Below, piece after piece: positions 1 through 5,151 of a DNA stretch of 6,441 bases. The stretch is taken from positions 1 to 6,441 of the forward strand of contig DNYO01000231.1 in NCBI GenBank assembly GCA_003506795.1, read 5' to 3'. The DNA is from Deltaproteobacteria bacterium (lineage in GTDB: Bacteria; Desulfobacterota; Syntrophorhabdia; Syntrophorhabdales; Syntrophorhabdaceae). The number at the start of each line of letters is the position of its first letter. Positions within the stretch are counted from its first letter, which is position 1. Below the pieces are notes generated by a model. It did no database searches. It worked only from the letters and a program-made list of their open reading frames with translations, and was not told where the DNA came from. Position numbers and translations under genes: made by a program.

Positions 1-711
1 CGTCGCACCGCGGTAGAAGGGCCCGAAAAAGGATGTCGACGCCGTCACGTGGTACATGGGACAGACGGTAAAAGCAACCTCGTCCGTCTCTATGCGGTTG
101 TTAAAGGAGCAGGTGCGGCTGGTGTGGTACACATTGAGGTGGCTCTGCATAACCCCTTTTGGCGCCCCCGTCGTGCCGCTCGTATACATCAGCATGGCCA
201 GGTCATCCTCGTGGAGGGCTTCCTTCCAGCCATCTGATGCGGCGGCGGCGATCAATTCCTCATACCCGTGCCACCCTTCGGGCCTTCTTGCCTTCGGCCC
301 GATGTGTACGAATTCGCGGACGGACGGGATCTGCCCTTTTATCTCCTGCGCGGTCGGCACATACTGCTCATCCACGAAAAGAATGACCGGCTCGGCGTCG
401 GAGAGGACCCCCACCATCTCCCGTGCCGCCAGCCTGAAGTTAACGGGTACAAAGACGAAGCCCGCAGCCGGAGCACACAGGGTCAGTTCCATGTATTCAT
501 AACTGTTCTGGCTCATGATGCCCACCCTGTCGCCCTTTTTGGCCCCGAGGGCGAAAAGGGCGCTGCCGATCTTCATCGCCCTTTCTTTTAACTGGCTGAA
601 GGTGCAGCTTTTGCCTGTCTCGTATTCTTTCATGGCGGTCTTCTCCGGGTACAAAACGGCGTTCCGCTCGATCAAGGTTCTTATTGTCTGGAATTCATGG
701 TTTGGGCTCAT
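1..711 (-). CDS. AMP-forming acyl-CoA synthetase/ligase, N-terminal part (runs off the window)
   Basis: This is a class I adenylate-forming enzyme (ANL superfamily). It would activate a carboxylic acid with ATP to an acyl-adenylate and then form the CoA thioester, in the cytoplasm. The visible 237 residues stay open to base 1; family members are usually 500-560 residues, so more than half is missing. The opening (FQTIRTLIERNAVLYPEKTA) is typical of the family. The phosphate-binding loop YTSGTTGAPKG is at residues 176-186, followed by PMYHV at 218-222, a usual motif just after it. The ATG at 711 is chosen because an AAGGAGG ribosome site (721-727) lies 9 bases upstream. The C-terminal domain and acyl-pocket residues are outside the window, so fatty, aromatic and other acids all remain possible. 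A strong sigma-54 promoter candidate lies upstream at 866-880. The family call is secure; the substrate is unknown. Confidence 0.95.
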   Translation of the reverse strand, partial: MSPNHEFQTIRTLIERNAVLYPEKTAMKEYETGKSCTFSQLKERAMKIGSALFALGAKKGDRVGIMSQNSYEYMELTLCAPAAGFVFVPVNFRLAAREMVGVLSDAEPVILFVDEQYVPTAQEIKGQIPSVREFVHIGPKARRPEGWHGYEELIAAAASDGWKEALHEDDLAMLMYTSGTTGAPKGVMQSHLNVYHTSRTCSFNNRIETDEVAFTVCPMYHVTASTSFFGPFYRGAT

Positions 712-803
712 TCTGGCGCTCCTCCTTAAGCAGCTGTATTAGAGTGAAATTAGAAATTCGTAGTCTTCAAAGCAGTTCTCCTGTCCTCGCCCGGCACAGA
801 GAC

Positions 804-834
804 CGTGCTGTAGTTCCACAGCACGTGCTTTTTT
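804..834 (+). terminator. Hairpin plus T-run, intrinsic-terminator shape on the plus strand
   Basis: Bases 804-811 (CGTGCTGT) pair perfectly with 818-825 (ACAGCACG) around a 6-base loop. Six T residues follow at 829-834. On the plus strand this is the layout of a rho-independent terminator, although three bases separate stem and T-run. No plus-strand gene is visible upstream, so it could end an antisense or small RNA or be fortuitous. On the minus strand the T-run becomes an A-run before the stem, so it does not look like a terminator for the MFS gene. In that direction it would be a stable hairpin about 30-50 nt into the synthetase leader. Confidence 0.45.
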
Positions 835-865
835 ACCGATTATAATGTCTCGCAACGAATGAAGA

Positions 866-880
866 GCAAGTAGCGTGCCG
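866..880 (-). promoter_or_regulatory. Sigma-54 (-24/-12) promoter for the acyl-CoA synthetase
   Basis: Read on the minus strand from 880 to 866 the sequence is CGGCAC-GCTAC-TTGC followed by T. The RpoN consensus is TGGCAC-N5-TTGCW. The invariant GG (879-878) and GC (867-866) are exactly 10 bases apart, the -12 element is perfect, and only the first base of the -24 element differs. The predicted start is near 854, giving a leader of about 143 nt before the ATG at 711. Nine of ten consensus positions match, in a non-coding region, on the right strand, and a sigma-54 activator is encoded nearby. All of this supports the call. Confidence 0.75.
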
Positions 881-1100
881 TTCCGGAAACCCCGCTGTTT
901 CGGTCATGCAGGCACCCTGGCTGTCTGGACCACGGTACGGGATAACCAGTTATAATAACATTACGTTACCTCTTCTATTGATCGTCGGGAACCGCGCCGT
1001 CGCCTCAACTCTTTGGAGAAAGCTTATATAGAGAGAAACGGAACCGCATGACGATATGTCGCGATTAATCACCATATATCAGTATCCAGGCACTGCAACC

Positions 1101-1130
1101 GCGAATCGGTGAATGACAGGGTGCGAATCG
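1101..1130. repeat. 8-base direct repeat, candidate enhancer site
   Basis: GCGAATCG occurs at 1101-1108 and again at 1123-1130, 22 bases apart start to start, or about two helical turns. It lies roughly 250-275 bp upstream of the predicted sigma-54 start near 854, within the range over which enhancer-binding activators act by looping. The repeat is seen directly; its role as a binding site is inference, and repeats of this length can occur by chance. Confidence 0.3.
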
Positions 1131-1147
1131 TTCTGATAGGTTTCGAA

Positions 1148-1169
1148 GGAATATTCCCGTTTGAGGGAA
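1148..1169 (-). terminator. Weak hairpin/palindrome after the MFS gene
   Basis: Just past the MFS stop, TTCCC (1154-1158) and GGGAA (1165-1169) form a 5-bp stem with a 6-base loop. The 10-base palindrome GGAATATTCC (1148-1157) overlaps it. There is no T-run after the stem on the minus strand, so this would be a poor intrinsic terminator. Its position is the main argument for it. Confidence 0.25.
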
Positions 1170-1177
1170 CGTTAGTA

Positions 1178-2335
1178 TCACGATATTTTCTGGACTGCTG
1201 GCGTTCTGTTAGGTCCCTTCGACACATAGAACTGAAAATAGAGGAGGTTTAAGGTACAGATAGAGGCCAAACAGAGGAACATTGCCCTGTAACCTGTCAG
1301 GGGGATGATCATTCCCGTAATCACGGGTCCGAGAGCCACCCCCAAATCCGTGAATGCCTGGTAAGTGCCAAGTGCCGTACCCCCCGAGGTACCCGAATAC
1401 TCAAGCGCATATGCCATGCACGTGGGAAAAACAAAGGCCGCCGCTATCCCCCACAGCAAACCCGCAACAATAAACACGGGAAGGGTCGTCGAGAGGGAGA
1501 GCGTAACCAGAGCGACCATCGACACCAACATAAATGCTACAATGATTTTTTCCTTTCTCCACATCTCAAAAATCTTTCCTCCAAAGATCCGGCCTATGAT
1601 CATCATGAAGGCCATTGCGGAAAAGAATAGCCCTGGATTTGTTACGCCACACTGGACAGCGTACAGCGGAAAGAAGGCTGAGACAGATGACCACACAACA
1701 TACTGCAGGAAACTCGCTATTGCAGGGACAACGATCTTCCATTCAAACAGAAAGGTATTCCTGGCGGGGGACTCCTGCCCGGGGGCAGTTGTTTTCTGCC
1801 CGCTCAGGCTGAGGCAAAAAAAGAAGGCACACGCTGACAGAGCTGTGCCGGTAAGGAGAAGGACCATGAAGCTGTACCGGATCATGAGAAACATGCCAAA
1901 GGGCGCCGCTATTGCCATGGCCAGACAGGGCGCCAGGAAGATATAGGTGATGGCCCGCGTTCGATATACCGGTGGAACAACATTAACGACGTAAGCAATG
2001 GCTGCCGTATCCATACATGAGAAAGCGACCCCCTGGAAAAACCTTACGAACAGGAGGGGCCAAAAGGGGCGAAGCACGATGAAAGCAAGGAATGTGAAGG
2101 CAAACATCGCGGCGCCAAACATCATAACCCGCTTTTCCGGATACTTACGCAGCGCTCGTCCAACAAGGAGCCTGCAAAACAACGATGCAATGCCGAGAAT
2201 CCCGACAAGGGCGCCAATCTCCCGCGCGTTGGAGCCCAATTCCTTGAGGTATACAGGCATCGTGGGAGTAAGGGTGAAATTGGCGACAAAAAAAACAAAG
2301 AATGCGAGAAACCCGAGAATGAAATCCCGGGTCAT
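1178..2335 (-). CDS. Major facilitator superfamily (MFS) transporter, 12 membrane helices
   Basis: This 385-residue inner-membrane secondary transporter probably moves a small organic solute by proton coupling; substrate and direction are unknown. Hydrophobic helices run from residue 5 to about 370 with the usual 6+6 arrangement. A hydrophilic loop at about 178-197 separates the halves. The loop between helices 2 and 3 carries a motif-A-like stretch (GRALRKYPEKRV, 59-70), echoed in the second half at GRIFGGKIFEMWRKEK (248-263). The ATG at 2335 is preferred because an AAGGA site lies 5 bases upstream and the first helix follows at once (MTRDFILGFLAFFVFF). The frame can be extended to a TTG at 2425, overlapping the activator gene, but that TTG has a ribosome-site-like GGAG only 1 base away. 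A middle ATG at 2380 has no clear ribosome site. The gene follows the activator closely and is probably co-transcribed with it. Confidence 0.9.
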   Translation of the reverse strand: MTRDFILGFLAFFVFFVANFTLTPTMPVYLKELGSNAREIGALVGILGIASLFCRLLVGRALRKYPEKRVMMFGAAMFAFTFLAFIVLRPFWPLLFVRFFQGVAFSCMDTAAIAYVVNVVPPVYRTRAITYIFLAPCLAMAIAAPFGMFLMIRYSFMVLLLTGTALSACAFFFCLSLSGQKTTAPGQESPARNTFLFEWKIVVPAIASFLQYVVWSSVSAFFPLYAVQCGVTNPGLFFSAMAFMMIIGRIFGGKIFEMWRKEKIIVAFMLVSMVALVTLSLSTTLPVFIVAGLLWGIAAAFVFPTCMAYALEYSGTSGGTALGTYQAFTDLGVALGPVITGMIIPLTGYRAMFLCLASICTLNLLYFQFYVSKGPNRTPAVQKIS

Positions 2336-2340
2336 TATGT

Positions 2341-2345
2341 TCCTT
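2341..2345 (-). promoter_or_regulatory. Ribosome binding site that decides the MFS start
   Basis: The minus-strand sequence AAGGA sits 5 bases before the ATG at 2335. Neither upstream alternative (ATG at 2380, TTG at 2425) has a well-spaced Shine-Dalgarno sequence, so this site favours the shorter MFS protein. Confidence 0.55.
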
Positions 2346-2418
2346 ACGGCATGTAGGGAGATATCGTCCTTGTCGTACATGGCGGCAGCTTTTTGTCTTA
2401 TTGTCTCCCGGTCTGCCG

Positions 2419-3381
2419 CTAGCAAGCTCCAAGTAAGTTGTAGATTTTTGACCGGCTTATGCCCAGAACCCGTGCCGCCATGGCTTTATTCCCTTCCACG
2501 GTCTTCAGGATACGTGCTACGTATTCTTTTTCTGCATCCTTAAGAGTCAGGGCTCCTCTCCTGCCGCCGGATTCCCGTCCGGGCACAAAGGTCATGGCGC
2601 GTTTATCAAGAGCAAGTGCATCTACGGGTATCTCTCTATGTTCGGAAGACAGGAGGACTGCCCGTTCCAGGACATTCGCGAGTTCTCTCACGTTGCCCGG
2701 CCACGGGTACTCTATGAGCAGGCCGAGCCCTTTTCGCGACAGATGCTTTACCGCCCCCCCTGCAGCAAATCTGGACAGGAAATAGTCCGCGAGCAAAGGG
2801 ATGTCCTCCCTTCGTTCCCGAAGAGGAGGGACCCGGATTATAACGGTACTCAGTCTGTAAAAGAGATCGGCCCTGAAGTTTTTCTGCCTCACCTCTTCCT
2901 CGAGATCCCTGTTGGTGGCACACACAAGACGGACATTCACCTTTATTTCCCGAGTCTCCCCGAGCCTTCGGAAGGTCCCAGTTTCTATTACCCGAAGGAG
3001 CTTTCCTTGCATAACGAGAGGCATTTCCCCTACCTCGTCGCCAAAAAAAGTCCCTCCGTCTGCAATTTCCACCAGACCTGCCTTGTCGACCCCGGCACCC
3101 GTGAACGCGCCTTTTCCATGGCCAAAGAGCTCATTCTCCAGAATGCTCTCGGGAAGCGCACCAACATTAACGGTAACAAAAGGGCCCCTGGAGCGGTGGC
3201 TCGTCTCATGGACTGCCAGCGCGATCAACTCCTTACCTGTCCCTGTCTCTCCCAGTATCAGAACCGGTGCATTTGAGGGAGCAACAAGTGAGATCAGCCT
3301 CTTGATCTCCTCCATCGGCTTTGATTTCCCTATGAGGCCCTCCGACCCCTGATGTAAATGGTTACCACCAAGCATCTTCAT
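2419..3381 (-). CDS. Sigma-54-dependent transcriptional activator (AAA+ and Fis-type HTH, no sensory domain)
   Basis: This 320-residue bacterial enhancer-binding protein would use ATP hydrolysis to open promoter complexes of RNA polymerase-sigma-54. Visible motifs are Walker A GETGTGKE (44-51), the sigma-54-contacting loop GAFTGA (91-96), Walker B ending in DE (115-116), sensor I ATNRDL (155-160), the arginine-finger stretch FRADLFYRL (169-177), PWPGNVREL (227-235), and a Fis-type helix-turn-helix at about 297-317. The ATG at 3381 follows a good AGGAGAGG site. The AAA+ domain begins almost at once, so there is no receiver, PAS, GAF or V4R domain. The architecture is like PspF, but nothing else marks it as PspF. 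Two oddities: Walker B reads TFFGDE where the family usually has a hydrophobic residue before DE, and the protein stops soon after the recognition helix (KIYNLLGAC). It probably shares a transcript with the MFS gene. The nearby sigma-54 promoter candidates (866-880, 4973-4987) are likely targets, by inference. Confidence 0.93.
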   Translation of the reverse strand: MKMLGGNHLHQGSEGLIGKSKPMEEIKRLISLVAPSNAPVLILGETGTGKELIALAVHETSHRSRGPFVTVNVGALPESILENELFGHGKGAFTGAGVDKAGLVEIADGGTFFGDEVGEMPLVMQGKLLRVIETGTFRRLGETREIKVNVRLVCATNRDLEEEVRQKNFRADLFYRLSTVIIRVPPLRERREDIPLLADYFLSRFAAGGAVKHLSRKGLGLLIEYPWPGNVRELANVLERAVLLSSEHREIPVDALALDKRAMTFVPGRESGGRRGALTLKDAEKEYVARILKTVEGNKAMAARVLGISRSKIYNLLGAC

Positions 3382-3441
3382 GCCGCACCTCTCCTTTTCT
3401 ACAATTGCCCGCTACAAGCTGGACGATAAAATACCCGGACT

Positions 3442-3463
3442 TTCCCTGTCTGTATTCCCTGTC
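3442..3463. repeat. 9-base tandem-spaced direct repeat upstream of the activator gene
   Basis: TTCCCTGTC occurs at 3442-3450 and 3455-3463, with a 4-base gap and a 13-base period. On the minus strand it reads GACAGGGAA twice. It lies 60-80 bases before the activator start codon, where a promoter or operator would sit. No -35/-10 or -24/-12 pair is convincing in this spacer, so a binding-site role is only a guess. Confidence 0.35.
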
Positions 3464-3520
3464 AGCATCCTGATTTCTCCACGTAATACGTCCCCGGCAG
3501 CCTGACACGGTTGTCTCGAT

Positions 3521-3571
3521 CCAGAAGTCTCTGGTAAGGAGGAACAGAAAGGGAGACCCTTTCTGTTCCTC
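3521..3571 (-). terminator. Strong hairpin downstream of the porin gene, followed by a second small hairpin
   Basis: Bases 3539-3553 are perfectly complementary to 3557-3571, a 15-bp stem with a 3-base loop, starting 14 bases after the porin stop. In the minus-strand transcript a second hairpin follows (CCAGA 3521-3525 with TCTGG 3530-3534). The RNA after the large stem is pyrimidine-rich (CUUACC) but has no true U-run. Termination is therefore plausible but not classical; it could instead be a 3'-end stabiliser that isolates the porin mRNA from the activator gene. Confidence 0.55.
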
Positions 3572-3584
3572 GTGAAATCAGTCT

Positions 3585-4856
3585 CTAGAAGAAATACCAG
3601 ACTCCGATCCTGTACTGGTCGATGTTGCCCGTACGAGAAGCATAACCGGCGCCGGTGCCCGTGCCTGCGCCCACTCCGTTGTAGCCTGTGAAGTCACGCA
3701 TCCACTCGACGCCAAGCCTGATATTCTGATTTGCGTCCCACAGGAGGTTCGCGCCATACTGCTGGATCATATTTATCTTGTCGCGAGCCGTTGCATCGTT
3801 ACTGCGTGCCCACTGACTGTAGTTGTACTTCAGGTATCCGTACATGCCGTTGAACTGCACCGCGTCGGTAAGCCACCAGGTTGCCTGTGCCCAGAGACCG
3901 AAGAGCGTCGGCGCCGCTATGCTGTTGTCCGGCCTGTCGTAGTGTCCGGAGCTGGCCGTCGCCAGCCAGGCGTTGCCGGCGGAGTTCTGGCCGACAAAGA
4001 AGTTTCCATTGAGAAGGACTGACATCGCCTTATTGCCCTTCTTCTCAGGAACGATCGGTATGGAGTACCTGAATGCCGTCATCCATGTATTGACCGTATC
4101 ATCCTTGTAATTTGCCGCATTGGCGGGATCCACGTATTCTTCCTTGTCCTTGCCGTAGTAGCCGCCGAGGGCAAACTTCAGGTTGTGGGGCCCGATCTTT
4201 CCGCAGCGGTCGCTCCAGTATGCAATCTCGCCCTGGAGCCCCGGCCAGTTGCTTCTGGCATAGCCGTCATTGTACTGGCGGACTGCCCCCATGGAATTTG
4301 TAGGCGACGCGATACCGACCATCGCATTGAGTTCCTTCGTAAAGAAATACCGGTAAGCGATCTGGGGGGTCCTTATTCCTTTAATGTACATCGTGCCGTC
4401 CATGAAACCCACCGACGCCGGGTAGTACAGCATACCCCACTGTTGCCAGGCCTGGCCGATCAGCAATTCCGCCGACGACCATTTCAATTTCATGTACGCA
4501 TGCCTCAGCTGGAAACCGCCATACTGGTTCCCCGAGTTCACGCCGCGGAAATCGCCTTCGATGAAGGCGGTCGTTTTGGCGCCCCAGAGCTCCGGGCCCT
4601 TCACGAGAAAATTGAAGCGCGTCTCGCCGCTGCTTGCAAAGGTGTTGCTGTACTCATCCGCAAAAACCGACCTGTTGGCGGTGCTGCTCCTGTATGCATA
4701 CGGAGCGTCAGTATGCGTGTTCTGCGACGACCAGCCCAAATCGTATTTCACATACCCGCCAAACGTAACATCGTACCTGCTCGAAACGCCGCCCGCGTTG
4801 CTCACAACCGGAACAATCAGGAGCAATGCAAGCATCAACAATCCTAACTGCCTCAT
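3585..4856 (-). CDS. Outer-membrane beta-barrel porin
   Basis: This 423-residue protein has a signal peptide (MRQLGLLMLALLLIVPVVSNA, cleavage predicted after Ala21). The mature part is rich in aromatic residues and alternating polar/hydrophobic strands. It ends VWYFF with a terminal Phe, the usual signal for insertion by the BAM machinery. The opening FGGYVKYDLGW and the segment RHAYMKLKWSSAELLIGQAWQQWG resemble DcaP-like and related substrate-specific porins, but no N-terminal coiled coil is visible, so the subfamily is uncertain. A glycine-rich loop lies at about 391-405. The start at 4856 is chosen because AAGGAGGAGG stands just upstream and the signal peptide begins there; the frame is open to 4988 but that extension has no porin or signal features. 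Lying next to TTT transporter genes, it probably supplies the outer-membrane step for the same or a related carboxylate. A weak sigma-54 promoter candidate and a leader hairpin lie upstream. Confidence 0.9.
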   Translation of the reverse strand: MRQLGLLMLALLLIVPVVSNAGGVSSRYDVTFGGYVKYDLGWSSQNTHTDAPYAYRSSTANRSVFADEYSNTFASSGETRFNFLVKGPELWGAKTTAFIEGDFRGVNSGNQYGGFQLRHAYMKLKWSSAELLIGQAWQQWGMLYYPASVGFMDGTMYIKGIRTPQIAYRYFFTKELNAMVGIASPTNSMGAVRQYNDGYARSNWPGLQGEIAYWSDRCGKIGPHNLKFALGGYYGKDKEEYVDPANAANYKDDTVNTWMTAFRYSIPIVPEKKGNKAMSVLLNGNFFVGQNSAGNAWLATASSGHYDRPDNSIAAPTLFGLWAQATWWLTDAVQFNGMYGYLKYNYSQWARSNDATARDKINMIQQYGANLLWDANQNIRLGVEWMRDFTGYNGVGAGTGTGAGYASRTGNIDQYRIGVWYFF

Positions 4857-4879
4857 TCCTACCTCCTCCTTAAGATTTT

Positions 4880-4896
4880 TGTAGCGTCCTGCTACA
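4880..4896 (-). promoter_or_regulatory. Hairpin/palindrome just before the porin ribosome site
   Basis: On the minus strand TGTAGC-AGGAC-GCTACA forms a perfect 6-bp stem with a 5-base loop. It ends about 10 bases before the AAGGAGGAGG ribosome site of the porin. It could be a leader hairpin that affects mRNA stability or translation, or a dyad operator. The symmetry is seen directly; its role is inference. Confidence 0.35.
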
Positions 4897-4972
4897 TGGT
4901 TGTTGCCCAGAATTTTCACGCACCTGTCGCTCTCCCCTCGATTACCACACCTGCAACGCGGGTAACACCGGG

Positions 4973-4987
4973 GCCTGCATAGTGCCA
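4973..4987 (-). promoter_or_regulatory. Candidate sigma-54 promoter for the porin
   Basis: Read on the minus strand from 4987 to 4973 the sequence is TGGCAC-TATGC-AGGC. The -24 element is perfect, and the invariant GG and GC are 10 bases apart, but the -12 element lacks the two T residues. The predicted start is near 4961, leaving a leader of about 105 nt. It lies in a non-coding stretch on the right strand, with a T-run just upstream. A 7/10 match also occurs by chance elsewhere in this window, so it is clearly weaker than the 866-880 site. Confidence 0.4.
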
Positions 4988-5033
4988 AAAACCGTCTTTG
5001 TCTACTCTTGTGCGCAGCCGTTCACTGCGGGAT

Positions 5034-5083
5034 CCCCCGGCGTGCTTCACGGCGTGGCCGTGCTTCCCGCACACGCCAGGGGG
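5034..5083. repeat. Imperfect GC-rich inverted repeat between tctC and the porin gene
   Basis: CCCCCGGCGTG (5034-5044) pairs with CACGCC-A-GGGGG (5072-5083), 11 bp with a single bulged A. The inside contains further pairing (GTGC 5060s with GCAC) and a second copy of CGTGCTTC (5041-5048 and 5059-5066). Together with 5117-5139 it makes this spacer strongly structured in the RNA. It may help separate the transporter and porin transcripts. Confidence 0.4.
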
Positions 5084-5116
5084 TGAATGGCTTCCTGCCG
5101 TCAGCCTGCCTTACCG

Positions 5117-5139
5117 CCTCCCGGCCAAACACCGGGAGG
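5117..5139 (-). terminator. GC-rich hairpin after tctC
   Basis: CCTCCCGG (5117-5124) pairs perfectly with CCGGGAGG (5132-5139) around a 7-base loop, 12 bases beyond the tctC stop. No U-run follows on the minus strand, so it is either a non-classical terminator or a 3'-end stabilising stem. The position and strength of the stem support a 3'-end role. Confidence 0.45.
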
Positions 5140-5151
5140 GGTGCGGCATGC

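Larger units (their letters stand above)
731..1177. other. 447-bp gene-free regulatory region
   Basis: No reading frame here looks like a gene or gene remnant on either strand. The region separates the MFS gene from the acyl-CoA synthetase. It holds a sigma-54-type promoter facing the synthetase (866-880), a hairpin plus T-run on the plus strand (804-834), an 8-base direct repeat 22 bases apart (1101-1130), the palindromes TTCCGGAA (881-888) and GATTAATC (1063-1070), and a palindrome/hairpin just after the MFS stop (1148-1169). An upstream region this long is common for sigma-54 promoters, which need distant enhancer sites. No binding site for a specific activator can be named. Confidence 0.7.

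Noticed and set aside
391..411. Possible frame problem in the acyl-CoA synthetase, because plus-strand frames look open in this area
   Set aside because: The minus-strand frame translates without interruption from 711 to 1 with conserved motifs in order, so the gene is intact as far as seen.
839..844. Minus-strand TATAAT upstream of the acyl-CoA synthetase
   Set aside because: No good -35 element at 16-18 bases; the sigma-54 site just upstream is far stronger. A secondary sigma-70 start is not excluded.
951..956. Perfect TATAAT on the plus strand
   Set aside because: The best -35-like sequence (TGGACC, 926-931) is 19 bases away and poor, and no plus-strand gene follows.
1088..1102. Plus-strand GG-N10-GC match (AGGCAC-TGCAA-CCGC) resembling a sigma-54 promoter
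   Set aside because: Only about 7 of 10 consensus positions match and it would fire antisense into the MFS gene. It is a useful measure of chance background.
1998..2543. Long plus-strand open frame (181 residues) across the MFS start and activator end
   Set aside because: It lies antisense to two well-supported genes, has no recognisable domain or ribosome site, and its composition is that of a shadow frame.
2638..3276. Plus-strand open frame of 212 residues
   Set aside because: It is entirely antisense to the activator's AAA+ domain, whose motifs are intact on the minus strand.
3631..3680. Short GC-rich near-repeats (GGTGCC/CGTGCC) in the porin gene
   Set aside because: They encode a Gly/Thr-rich surface-loop-like stretch; the copies are too short and irregular to call a real repeat array.
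4185..4847. Plus-strand open frame of 220 residues
   Set aside because: It is antisense to the porin and rich in Arg, Ala and Pro as expected for a shadow of a GC-biased gene; no domain is recognisable.
4857..4988. N-terminal extension of the porin to 4988
   Set aside because: The extra 44 residues contain no signal-peptide or porin features, whereas the start at 4856 has a strong ribosome site and a textbook signal peptide.
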